DNA of 15,197 nt from Opitutales bacterium (lineage in GTDB: Bacteria; Verrucomicrobiota; Verrucomicrobiia; Opitutales; UBA2987), in NCBI GenBank assembly GCA_021772555.1, contig JAJFLT010000064.1:1-15197 (forward strand), read 5' to 3'. Every line of letters begins with the position of its first letter. The stretch's first letter is position 1. Position numbers and translations under genes: made by a program. The notes under the pieces were generated by a model. It was not told the origin of the DNA, did no database searches, and saw only the letters and a program-made list of their open reading frames with translations. Positions 6,700-15,196 of the stretch are shown piece after piece.

Positions 6700-9600
6700 A
6701 AGCGAAAAATGATCCTTCACCGCCGGTTTATCGTTGCCCTCTTGTCCCTTTGCTGCTGCGCCCTCCCCACTTCATTGCGGGCGGCCACTTTCATCGTCGA
6801 CACTACGGATGACACGGTGGACGCCAACCCCGGCGATGGATCCGCCGAGGACGCCAACGATGAGACCTCCCTGCGGGCCGCCATAATGGAATCCAATGCC
6901 CTCGGGGGCAGCAATGAAATCATCGTGCCCAAGGGCTTCTATGCTTTGACACTGGTCGGCGCTTCGGAAGATGCGGGAGCCACCGGAGACCTTGATATCA
7001 CCTCAGATGTCCTCATCACCGGCGCGGACGGCTTACAAACCATCATCAGCGGCATCGGCGACGACCGCATATTCCACATTTTATCCAGCGTTGATGCCGA
7101 TTTCGAGGACCTCATCATCATGGGCGGCAATGTTACCGGTGAGGATGGCGGCGGCGTTCGCAATGAGGGCAATGCCAGTTTTACAAGAGCGATTATCACC
7201 GAAAATGAGGCCGAAAACGGAGGAGGTATCGCCAACCAGGGCGAGCTCAACCTTAATGACTGCATCGTTTCCGCAAATGTAGCCTTGGATATTTTTGGGG
7301 GCGGTGTCATCAATACCGGCACCGCCACTATTGATGACAGCGTCCTGGAGGCGAACGAGGCCTTCAAGGGAGGCGGCCTGGCCAAGGTCGATGGCACCGT
7401 AACTTTACAGAACACCACCATAAGTGATAATTTAGCCTTTGAGTTCGGCGGTGGCATTTATTCGGAGGAGAACAGCGAGACGGTCACCCTGATCGATTGC
7501 ATAGTGACCGGCAACGAAGCCATCGAACGGGGTGGAGGCATCTACAACCTGGACGATTTGCTGGAAGTTTTTTCCACCCTTATTGCCGATAATGAGGCGG
7601 GATACGGAGGTGGCATCATGAACCAAAACGGCACAGTCGACATCATGGACAGCGATCTGTGGCGCAATCGCTCCTCCAGTTCTGGCGGCGCCATTCAAAA
7701 CCACGAAGGCACATTGACGATACTCGACAGCACTCTCTCCGAGAACGTAGCCGAAATGGACGGGGGTGCTATTGATAACACCGTCGACGGTCCCACATCG
7801 AACAGTTCTGTCACCATTGAGAACAGCACTCTGGCCGACAACCAATCCATTGAAAACGGCGGTGCCATCCACAATGCATTCGGCCAACTAACCATTACCG
7901 AAAGCACCCTGCAGGGGAATTTAGCCAATGTTGACGGCGGCGGCATCATGAATACGGCGGGCATCGGGGAATCCTTGCTACTCATCGAAAGAAGCACCTT
8001 ATCCGAGAACACCGCCTTGAATACCGGGGGCGGCATCTATAACGAGGCTGGTCTGGATGATTTTGGCTCGGGTGTCGAGGACCGCGGCAACGCCACCGTT
8101 TCCAACTCGACCTTTTTAGATAATACCGCCGGCTCGTTCGGTGGCGCCGTTTACAATGCCTTGACCGGCGATTTATCGGTGGAAAACAGCACCATCGTCG
8201 GCAACAGCGCCAACGATGAAGAATCCGGCTCCGGTTTCGGCGGCGGCATCGTCAATTTGAAAGACGACGGGGTCATCCTCTCGCACACTATCGTAACCGA
8301 CAATTTTGACAGCATTGATGAAGAAGCCTTCCCCAGCGATCTCCTTTCAATCGTAACGGACGGTCCCGAAGTTCCCATTTCAGTGGGAAACTTCGACTTC
8401 AACAGCGACTACAACCTCATAGGGGTGAACAGTGGTTTCACCGGTTTCAGCGACGGGGACGGTAACAATAACCAGGTCGGAACGGTGGAATCTCCGCTCG
8501 ACCCCGTCCTCAGCCCACCAGTAATCAATCATGCCGGCACCCAAAGTTTGTTGCCCCTGTCGGGTAGTCCGGCCATCGATGCAGGCGATCCCGCCCATCC
8601 CACCGGCGGGACGGACCAAGGTGGTTTCAACCGGATTATCAGTTCCGCCATCGACATCGGGGCGATCGAGTTGGAGGCCGTCATCGGCGATTATGTGTGG
8701 TTCGATACCAACGGCGATGGTTTCCAGGATCCGGGCGAAGAGGGCGTAGCGGGCATTCCCATACGCATCGATCTGGGTGAGAACCTTTTTAGCTCCACCT
8801 TCTCGGGCGAAAATGGATTTTATGCTTTTAATGCCGCCAGCGGTGTTTTCACGCTGGAGTTTTTCCTGCGCGACGGCTTGGCCTTTACGGCCAGCCCGCC
8901 GACCAATGACGATATTAATTCCGATACGATCCCCAACATCGAGAGCGCCCTCATTGGCGAAATTACGGGTGTTGTGGCCTCCAGGGGTGGATTTAATCAG
9001 GATGAGGACAGCGGCATCGTGCGGAGTAACTCAGCCGCTCCCACCGATCCCATTGAGGTCACTACTTTCGACGATAACGGAGATTTCGATGATGGATTGA
9101 TCAGTTTGCGCGAAGCGGTCGAACTGGCCAATTTGATACCCGGCCCCAATACCATCCAACTCCCTGATGACGACACTCCACACGTGCTCCAGCTCGGCCC
9201 TCTCGAAGTGTCCACCAATGGAGGCGCTTTGACCATTGAGGCCGTCGGTTCCTCGGCTACCATCGACGCGGACGGTGGAGAACACATCCTCGTCAACCGG
9301 GGCAGCGATACTATCCTCAACGATCTCCTGTTAACCGGAGTGGACGGCAACTCGACAGAAGAGGGCGGCGCCCTTTTCAATACGGATGGCGGCCAACTCA
9401 GCCTCTACCGATGCGACCTGCAGCACAATGCGACCAGAGGGGGCGGTGGTGCCATCTTCAATGAGAACGGCATGGTTAATGTTTATGACTCTACCTTTAC
9501 CAACAATTCGACTGAAGATGAGGGTGGAGCGATCGCGAACTTCGACATTCTGAACGTCTTCGATAGCGATTTCAGTAATAACTTAGCCGAATTTGCTGGC

Positions 9601-12600
9601 GGAGCAATTTTCAATGAAGAGGGAACCGCCACCATCGATAACTGTGATTTCAGTCGCAACTCGGTAGAAGAAGGGGGCGGCGGCGCCATCAGCAGCTATG
9701 AAGGGGAACTGGTCATCAACGAAAGCGATTTTATTGACAATTTCGCAACCGATTCAGGCGGAGCCATTGTTTTGACGCGCGCCAGCCTCAATATGACGAA
9801 TTCCACCCTGAGCAACAATGCCAGCCTCGATTACAATGGCGGGGCGCTCTCCTCCAATGAGAGCGATGCCTTTATCGACGGCAGCTTTTTCCTCGAAAAC
9901 AGCGCCAACATGGCGGGCGGGGCCATCGATTCTCTTAATGGCAGCCTGGAAATTTCCTATACCGAAATCAGCTTCAACGTCAGCCGCGGTGAATTCGACT
10001 ATGGTGAAGGCAGCGTAAGCGGCGGTGGCGGCGGTATCTTCAGCGACGGGACAACTGTGATTCTGGACACCTGCGTGCTCGGAGCGAACCATTCTCGGAC
10101 CGAAGGCGGCGGCATTTCCGGCCAGAACGGCAGTCTCACCATCGGCAACAGTCAATTTTACAATAACGCCAACGCCGATGACAATGGCGGCGCCATTGCC
10201 AACTTCAATCAATCCCTGCATATCAACGATTCCAATTTCGATGATAACTTCAGCGATTTTAACGGCGGCGCCATCTATCACTTGTCAGGCGCATTTCAGA
10301 TTGATAACAGCGTTTTTACGACCAACGTGGCCCGCAATCATGGCGGCGCCGTTTACAGCGAGTCCGCCGATGTCACGGTGCAGGGCTCCGGCTTTACTCA
10401 GAACATCGCCTCCGGCGAATCGGGAGGCAGCGACGGTGGCGCTATCTATCATTCCGGGGGCGATCTGTCTGTTTTCGACAGCGATTTCCTGAGCAATGGC
10501 TCCGCCCAAGATGGTGGCGCCATCAACAATACGATGGGCGCGCTGACTCTGGAAAACAGCACTTTCACCGATAACTACTGCCAGGTTTTCGGCGGAGCGG
10601 TTTATCAGGATCTCGATGATTTTCACGCTTTCCAAACCACCTTCAGCGACAACATATCCGCAGATGATGGCGGCGCCGTTTACACCAAAGATGCAAGCGG
10701 AACCATAACCGAGTGCTCCTTCACAAACAATTCAGCCCTGGAAAGCAACGGCGGGGCGCTCCATATCGATCAAGGGTCCTTTACTCTGGAAAGCTCTACT
10801 TTCGAGGATAATTCCGCCGAAGACTACGGTGGAGCCATCTACTTCATCGTCGATACCGGAATCGGATTCGAAGAATTACTGCTGGAAGATTGCACTTTGA
10901 CCGGCAACGAAACGATCGATGGGGAGGGCGGCGCTATCTACAACTCTTCCGGAATTCTCAACATTTGGACCAGCGATCTGTTGCACAATTTTTCCTTTTT
11001 CGACGGCGGGGCCATCTACAATACGGGAGGCCCACTGACCATCATGCATTCCAACCTCCGTTTCAACCGCACAGCCGACGATGGGGGCGCCATCGCCACC
11101 GGCGGTCCTTCCAACGATTTGCTGATCGTGGGCAGCGAGTTGACCGATAATTCAGCCGGCGAAGATGGTGGGGCCATCTTTAACGACGGAGCCATGATCA
11201 TCCTGGATTCGATTCTGGACAATAATACAGCCGATGAGGACGGCGGCGCTGTCCTCAATGACGGAAGCGATATTGTGGAATTCGATAATTGCATATTTCG
11301 CTACAACCGCGCCTTTGTTGCCGGTGGCGTCGTATCCGACGACGGAACTGGCGACGTTTCTTATACCGATTGCCTTTTCGCCGATAACACGGCCGAAATC
11401 GGCGGCGCACTCGACAATTTCGGCGATAACCTCGTCCTCATCGAAAACAGCACCCTGGCAGGGAATACCGCCACGAACGATGGCGGCGGCCTCCACATCG
11501 TTAAAGGTTTGGTGGAATTCGTCAATAGCACCCTGAGTGACAACACCGCCACGAACGGTTCCGGCGGCGCCATTTTTCGCTCGGAATCTTCCCAGGACAA
11601 CAACACCGGCCTGGTAGCTCTGGACCACTCCACCGTTTATTTAAATCAGGCCGGAGACCTGGGCGGGGGCATCTCAATCGAAGGCACCGCCCAAGCCGAA
11701 CCGACCACAATATTTCTCAGCCACAGCATCATCGCCGGAAATTTCAGCTTTTCAAGCAATGAGGATGATCTGAGCTTGCGAGGGACCATCGCCGAGGCGA
11801 TGTACAACCTCATCGGGAATCCCTCGGGCCATATATTTTTCGGTGCGGACGCGGCGACAAACCTGACGGGTACGGCGGAATCACCGCTCGATCCGCTTTT
11901 AGGTTCGCTTGAGGATAATGGAGGATTTACCCCGACCCATGTTCCCATTTTCGGCAGTCCCGCCGTCGATGCCGGAGATGCCGCCATCGCCTCCTTACCA
12001 TTCAACGACCAACGCGGTTTCAACCGACTGACGGGTGTGATCGACATCGGAGCGGTGGAAGCGCCCACAACGGCCGATACCGGCGGTCCCTACTCGGTCG
12101 ATGAAGACCTGTCTCTCACCCTCAACGGCTCAGGCGTCCCCCGCGAAAGCGGCGGCGTCCTCAGCTTCGCCTGGGACCTCGACAACGATGGGCAATACGA
12201 CGATGCCACGGGAACTTCCCCAGTTTTCACCTGGGACGAACTGACCGTTGGGATTTTTAATTTCGAAGATGACGACTATACCATCGGCTTGCAGGTAACC
12301 GACGTCGGAACGGTCACCATAATTGCGACCGCCACCACCACCCTGAGCATCAACTTCTTCGACCTGGAAGTCTGGCGGCGGCGGTTCTTCACCACTGCAG
12401 AACTCGACGACTCGAAACTGGAAGACGATGTCTGGGGCGACCTGGCAAACCCCGACAACGACAGCCTGTCCAACCTGCTGGAGTTCTTCATGGCCCGGGA
12501 CCCGTTGGTCAAAGATGACGATGGGTTACCCGAAATCAACGCCTCCGATACCGAACTGACCTTTCTCTATCGAAGGGCTCTGGACACAGATTTTTACATA

Positions 12601-12768
12601 GGCATCGTGGAATGGTCCACCGACCTGGTGACCTGGTCGAATGCAGGCGTTGTGGTTGAGGAAGTCGTTGAAGGCTCCACAGTGGATGCATATGATACGT
12701 TTTTGGCCACCATCACATTGACCGGGCAAACCGAGATGTTCGTCCGCCTGAGATTGGTTGTGGATTAG
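6700..12768 (+). CDS. Giant secreted parallel beta-helix protein with duplicated Pmp-like repeat module
   Basis: 2022 residues. A signal peptide (1-29, cut after SLRA) is followed by module 1: SLRAAI cap (57-62), beta-helix coils with 14 GG-motifs (about 150-540), and a choice-of-anchor-Q-like end (NLIG 572, GSPAIDAGD 622, DIGAIE 652). An SdrD-B-like domain follows (IGDYVWFDTNGDGFQDPGEE, from 662). Module 2 repeats the plan: SLREAV (802-807), 29 GG-motif coils (889-about 1685), NLIG 1703, GSPAVDAGD 1752, DIGAVE 1782. A PKD-like domain (about 1792-1885) and a verrucomicrobial C-terminal tail (1888-2022) close it. The family is extracellular or surface adhesin-like; no enzymatic residues were identified. 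No autotransporter barrel, LPXTG or PEP-CTERM signal is seen, so export across the outer membrane is unexplained. The protein is acidic, with eight lysines after the signal peptide. A second ATG four codons in is possible as start. Confidence 0.9.
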   Translation, partial: KRKMILHRRFIVALLSLCCCALPTSLRAATFIVDTTDDTVDANPGDGSAEDANDETSLRAAIMESNALGGSNEIIVPKGFYALTLVGASEDAGATGDLDITSDVLITGADGLQTIISGIGDDRIFHILSSVDADFEDLIIMGGNVTGEDGGGVRNEGNASFTRAIITENEAENGGGIANQGELNLNDCIVSANVALDIFGGGVINTGTATIDDSVLEANEAFKGGGLAKVDGTVTLQNTTISDNLAFEFGGGIYSEENSETVTLIDCIVTGNEAIERGGGIYNLDDLLEVFSTLIADNEAGYGGGIMNQNGTVDIMDSDLWRNRSSSSGGAIQNHEGTLTILDSTLSENVAEMDGGAIDNTVDGPTSNSSVTIENSTLADNQSIENGGAIHNAFGQLTITESTLQGNLANVDGGGIMNTAGIGESLLLIERSTLSENTALNTGGGIYNEAGLDDFGSGVEDRGNATVSNSTFLDNTAGSFGGAVYNALTGDLSVENSTIVGNSANDEESGSGFGGGIVNLKDDGVILSHTIVTDNFDSIDEEAFPSDLLSIVTDGPEVPISVGNFDFNSDYNLIGVNSGFTGFSDGDGNNNQVGTVESPLDPVLSPPVINHAGTQSLLPLSGSPAIDAGDPAHPTGGTDQGGFNRIISSAIDIGAIELEAVIGDYVWFDTNGDGFQDPGEEGVAGIPIRIDLGENLFSSTFSGENGFYAFNAASGVFTLEFFLRDGLAFTASPPTNDDINSDTIPNIESALIGEITGVVASRGGFNQDEDSGIVRSNSAAPTDPIEVTTFDDNGDFDDGLISLREAVELANLIPGPNTIQLPDDDTPHVLQLGPLEVSTNGGALTIEAVGSSATIDADGGEHILVNRGSDTILNDLLLTGVDGNSTEEGGALFNTDGGQLSLYRCDLQHNATRGGGGAIFNENGMVNVYDSTFTNNSTEDEGGAIANFDILNVFDSDFSNNLAEFAGGAIFNEEGTATIDNCDFSRNSVEEGGGGAISSYEGELVINESDFIDNFATDSGGAIVLTRASLNMTNSTLSNNASLDYNGGALSSNESDAFIDGSFFLENSANMAGGAIDSLNGSLEISYTEISFNVSRGEFDYGEGSVSGGGGGIFSDGTTVILDTCVLGANHSRTEGGGISGQNGSLTIGNSQFYNNANADDNGGAIANFNQSLHINDSNFDDNFSDFNGGAIYHLSGAFQIDNSVFTTNVARNHGGAVYSESADVTVQGSGFTQNIASGESGGSDGGAIYHSGGDLSVFDSDFLSNGSAQDGGAINNTMGALTLENSTFTDNYCQVFGGAVYQDLDDFHAFQTTFSDNISADDGGAVYTKDASGTITECSFTNNSALESNGGALHIDQGSFTLESSTFEDNSAEDYGGAIYFIVDTGIGFEELLLEDCTLTGNETIDGEGGAIYNSSGILNIWTSDLLHNFSFFDGGAIYNTGGPLTIMHSNLRFNRTADDGGAIATGGPSNDLLIVGSELTDNSAGEDGGAIFNDGAMIILDSILDNNTADEDGGAVLNDGSDIVEFDNCIFRYNRAFVAGGVVSDDGTGDVSYTDCLFADNTAEIGGALDNFGDNLVLIENSTLAGNTATNDGGGLHIVKGLVEFVNSTLSDNTATNGSGGAIFRSESSQDNNTGLVALDHSTVYLNQAGDLGGGISIEGTAQAEPTTIFLSHSIIAGNFSFSSNEDDLSLRGTIAEAMYNLIGNPSGHIFFGADAATNLTGTAESPLDPLLGSLEDNGGFTPTHVPIFGSPAVDAGDAAIASLPFNDQRGFNRLTGVIDIGAVEAPTTADTGGPYSVDEDLSLTLNGSGVPRESGGVLSFAWDLDNDGQYDDATGTSPVFTWDELTVGIFNFEDDDYTIGLQVTDVGTVTIIATATTTLSINFFDLEVWRRRFFTTAELDDSKLEDDVWGDLANPDNDSLSNLLEFFMARDPLVKDDDGLPEINASDTELTFLYRRALDTDFYIGIVEWSTDLVTWSNAGVVVEEVVEGSTVDAYDTFLATITLTGQTEMFVRLRLVVD
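7147..8310 (+). repeat. Beta-helix repeat block 1 (14 GG-motif coils) within the giant gene
   Basis: Coils of about 22-35 residues each carry GG[G/A][I/V/L]xN and an upstream L/F-xx-N-x-A type turn. Ten of the 14 motifs are GGG and four are GGA. The coils are well diverged at base level, so this is an old repeat, not a recent expansion. Confidence 0.85.
9364..11740 (+). repeat. Beta-helix repeat block 2 (29 GG-motif coils) within the giant gene
   Basis: Here 24 of 29 motifs are GGA[I/V/L], often preceded by FxxN (FTNN, FSNN, FIDN, FEDN), which is the repeat signature described for chlamydial polymorphic membrane proteins. The usual spacing is about 24-30 residues. Only two lysines occur in the block. 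GGCGGCGCC recurs at the DNA level through codon choice. Confidence 0.85.
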
Positions 12769-12781
12769 GGGCGTATTTCGA

Positions 12782-13729
12782 ATGGAAATCGTTTCGGTCA
12801 GATTTTTCGTCAGCTTCAGCCTCTTAAGTTTGACCGTTGCGGTGCCCCTCACGCTAGCGGACAACGTTGCTGCGGCGGAATTTCCGGCGCCTGCAACGGT
12901 TTTCGTTGAAGGTGTGTTCGAGCGCTCGGAAGGTATCGCCTTTAACGGAGAAGGCCGGTTGTTTGTCTCCGGCAATCGCGCTCTCCACGAAATTTCTCCC
13001 GACGGATCGGTTCGCAAGGTGGTCGACCTCTACTCGAACCTCGGTCTGGCTCCCATCGGGAAACGCGACATCCTCTATGCGGACTTCGGCCCGACCAATA
13101 TTTTCCGGGATGGTGAAAAAGAAAACAAAGACGGCATCGTCTGGCGAATCACGCCGGAAGGAGAAAAGCGTGTGCTGGCAGAGGGTATCGCCGATCCCAA
13201 TTTCATTCTATTGAGAAAAGATGGCTCCCTCCTCGTTTCGGATGACGGAGTCGACGACATCTACCACGTCTCGTCGGATGGCCGGGTGCGTCTTTTCACC
13301 AATCGGGTCAAGCATCCCAACGGGATGGTATTTTCACTCGATGGCCGTTCCCTGTTTGTCGCGCAGATTTTCAAGCAGATCCACCCCATCGTGCCGGATA
13401 ACCGCATTTGGCGGTTTGATCTCGATGAGTCGGGCCAACCGATCGGCGAACCAGTGGTGGTGGCGGCTCCAGGTGAGGGCGGCCACGACGGCCTTGCGAT
13501 GGACGAACGGGGACGGATTTATGTGGCGGAAAACGGATCCGGTAGAGTTTGGCGTATCGATCCTGCGACGGGCGATACGGAGCTCATCGCAGAAAACGTA
13601 GCAGGCGCTGCAAGTATCGCTTTCGGCCAGGGAGTTTTCGACCGGCACTCCATTTACCTCACATCGACCAGGTTTGGTACCGTCTGGAAAGTGGATGTGG
13701 GGGTGGCCGGAGCACCCGTGCAGAGGTAA
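12782..13729 (+). CDS. Secreted SMP-30/gluconolactonase-like beta-propeller
   Basis: 315 residues: a signal peptide (cut near NVAAA, residues 28-32), then a six-bladed propeller with repeated DG-xxx-V and G-R-[IL]-[YF]-VA blades. The three protein ligands of the divalent metal in the SMP-30 family appear present: E50 in SEGIAF, N180 in HPNGMVF and D236 in GHDGLAM. Family members hydrolyse sugar lactones or related esters; a metal site in an exported protein suggests action in the periplasm or outside. The ATG at 12782 is chosen for the signal peptide and for AGGGG ten bases upstream; a GTG at 12758 would overlap the previous gene and spoil the signal. It begins 13 bases after the giant gene's stop, so the two are almost certainly co-transcribed. 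The substrate is unknown, and a non-enzymatic NHL-like propeller remains possible. Confidence 0.82.
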   Translation: MEIVSVRFFVSFSLLSLTVAVPLTLADNVAAAEFPAPATVFVEGVFERSEGIAFNGEGRLFVSGNRALHEISPDGSVRKVVDLYSNLGLAPIGKRDILYADFGPTNIFRDGEKENKDGIVWRITPEGEKRVLAEGIADPNFILLRKDGSLLVSDDGVDDIYHVSSDGRVRLFTNRVKHPNGMVFSLDGRSLFVAQIFKQIHPIVPDNRIWRFDLDESGQPIGEPVVVAAPGEGGHDGLAMDERGRIYVAENGSGRVWRIDPATGDTELIAENVAGAASIAFGQGVFDRHSIYLTSTRFGTVWKVDVGVAGAPVQR

Positions 13730-13803
13730 AGACCGGCTTGTCATGCGAGTTGCGAATTTCATTTCCACCGAATACAGCAAAACCATCTGGTTCAATTGAA
13801 GTG

Positions 13804-13830
13804 TTTACCGCCCTTGGGTAAATGCGGTAA
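13804..13830 (+). promoter_or_regulatory. Two mutually exclusive hairpins just ahead of aroA
   Basis: TTTACC (13804-13809) can pair with GGTAAA (13817-13822), or TTACCGC (13805-13811) with GCGGTAA (13824-13830). Both cannot form at once. The region ends 11 bases before the preferred aroA start, so one form could hide the ribosome site. A further 12-base palindrome, AACCATCTGGTT, lies at 13781-13792. The stems are short and chance is possible. Confidence 0.33.
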
Positions 13831-13841
13831 TCTTGTTCCTT

Positions 13842-15179
13842 GTGATTGATCCCTATCCCATAAAGCCTTTCGTTAAGCCCCTGCAGGGTGCGGTCGAGCT
13901 GCCCGGTTCCAAAAGCATCACTAACCGAGCGCTCGTTTTGGCCGCCCTGGGTTCCAAGCGGATTGTGCTGGGCAACGCCCTCTTCAGCCGGGACACCCGC
14001 ATTATGCTAGCGGCGCTTAAATCGCTGGGGTTCGCGCTGGAGGCGTTTGAGGAAACCGGGACGATTACAGTGCAGGGGCAAGATGGTGATATTCCAATTG
14101 CCGAAGCCTCCATCGATGTCGGCAACGCCGGTACCGCTGCCCGCTTCCTGACAGCCTTCCTCTGTTTGAAAAAAGGCGGCCGCTATCATCTCGATGGCGA
14201 TCCGGCCATGCGCCAACGGCCCATGAGCGGACTGCTCGATGCCCTCAACTGCCAGGGTGCACAATTCACCTTTCACGGACAACCAGGTTGCTTCCCCTTC
14301 ACCCTTCGTAGCAACGGTTTATGCGGCGGCCCAATCGAAGTCGATGCCACCGCCAGCAGCCAAATATTGTCAGCCTTGCTTTTGACAGCGCCCCATGCGC
14401 AAAAGGATGTCCGCCTGAGCTTAAAAGGGGAAACGGTTTCCCGGCCTTTCGTCGAGATGACGATTCGGATGATGCGGCAATTCGGATACCGAATTTCATC
14501 GCATGAGGATAGTTTTGTCATCGCCGCGAACGAGTCCCCGATTTTTACGGACTCAAATTACGTCATCGAACCGGATGCCACCGCGGCCAGCTACTTTCTG
14601 GCTCTTCCACTGGTAACGGGTGGACGAATGACAATAAAGAATTTGGGTAAAGACGAATTCTTGCAGGGAGACATCGCTTTTAAAAATGTCATTTCCCAAA
14701 CGGGTTTATCGGTCTTTACGGAATCGGGTCATCTGGTTGCGGAGAGCCACCAGCCATCGCCCAAACGAGGGTTAATGGCCGATTTCAACGCCATCTCGGA
14801 TACTTTTCTGACACTGGCCGCCATGGCCCCGTTACTGGAAGGGAAAACACGCATCACCGGCATCGGCCACACCCGACTGCAGGAAACGGACCGGATTTCT
14901 GCTATGGCCAATGAATTGAAAAAACTTGGTCAGGAGGTATTGGAGGAAAAAAACAGCCTGGAAATCCAACCCAATCGGACTGCTTTGTTGGAAAAGGCCC
15001 GACAAGGCGTCAGCATCGAAACCTATGAGGATCATCGAATTGCCATGAGCTTCGGGATTCTCGGATGCGCCGATTTGCTGCGAAATGGGGAAAACTGGTT
15101 AAAAATCGGTAATCCTTCTTGCGTAGAGAAGACTTTTCCTCATTTTTTCAATCTTCTGGAGGGACTTCGCGCAATCTAG
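13842..15179 (+). CDS. aroA: 3-phosphoshikimate 1-carboxyvinyltransferase (EPSP synthase)
   Basis: 445 residues, full length. It joins shikimate-3-phosphate and phosphoenolpyruvate, the sixth step to chorismate, in the cytoplasm. Motifs run in order: LPGSKSITNRAL (20-31, K24 binds PEP), GNAGTAARFL (94-103), GDPAMRQRPM (119-128), DATASSQ (168-174), EPDATAASYFLA (243-254), DFNAISDTFLTLA (314-326, D320 catalytic), RLQETDRI (345-352, E348), TYEDHRIAMSF (394-404) and NPSCVEKTFP (424-433). The intact GNAGTA loop with its glycine is the class I, glyphosate-sensitive type. I prefer the GTG at 13842 (V-IDPYPIKPF) because Opitutae homologues as I recall them begin similarly; a TTG at 13833 adds three residues. 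No clear Shine-Dalgarno precedes either. It shares a pathway with tyrA upstream. Confidence 0.95.
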   Translation: MIDPYPIKPFVKPLQGAVELPGSKSITNRALVLAALGSKRIVLGNALFSRDTRIMLAALKSLGFALEAFEETGTITVQGQDGDIPIAEASIDVGNAGTAARFLTAFLCLKKGGRYHLDGDPAMRQRPMSGLLDALNCQGAQFTFHGQPGCFPFTLRSNGLCGGPIEVDATASSQILSALLLTAPHAQKDVRLSLKGETVSRPFVEMTIRMMRQFGYRISSHEDSFVIAANESPIFTDSNYVIEPDATAASYFLALPLVTGGRMTIKNLGKDEFLQGDIAFKNVISQTGLSVFTESGHLVAESHQPSPKRGLMADFNAISDTFLTLAAMAPLLEGKTRITGIGHTRLQETDRISAMANELKKLGQEVLEEKNSLEIQPNRTALLEKARQGVSIETYEDHRIAMSFGILGCADLLRNGENWLKIGNPSCVEKTFPHFFNLLEGLRAI

Positions 15180-15188
15180 CGCATTTTT

Positions 15189-15196
15189 GGAGAATG
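15189..15196 (+). other. Possible ribosome site and start codon of the next gene
   Basis: GGAG at 15189-15192 is followed one base later by ATG at 15194-15196, ten bases after the aroA stop region. The spacing is too tight for a typical ribosome site, and only one further base is visible, so the gene cannot be identified. Cytidylate kinase is a frequent aroA neighbour in bacteria, but nothing here tests that. Confidence 0.25.

Noticed and set aside
6751..6765. Three consecutive cysteines in the giant protein's signal peptide as a possible lipobox
   Set aside because: The residue before each cysteine is Leu or Cys, not the small Gly/Ala/Ser required, and a normal signal peptidase I site (SLRA-A) follows.
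6939..11628. Long open frames on the minus strand inside the giant gene (for example 6939-7457, 9754-10281, 11152-11628)
   Set aside because: They are mirror frames produced by the repetitive Gly/Asp/Asn codon use of the real gene. They have no start signals and their sequences only echo the repeat.
7147..11740. Repeats in the giant gene as a CRISPR array or recent tandem DNA repeat
   Set aside because: The units vary in length, are diverged at base level and keep the reading frame. The regularity is in protein coils, not in constant-length DNA repeats with spacers.
13334..13795. Minus-strand frame of 153 codons opposite the SMP-30-like gene
   Set aside because: It has no ribosome site or recognisable motif and overlaps a clear propeller gene.
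14784..14822. aroA has SD where E. coli has PD before the catalytic aspartate
   Set aside because: The I-S-D-T variant occurs in many bacterial EPSP synthases as I recall them; D320 and the other active-site residues are intact, so this is not an anomaly.
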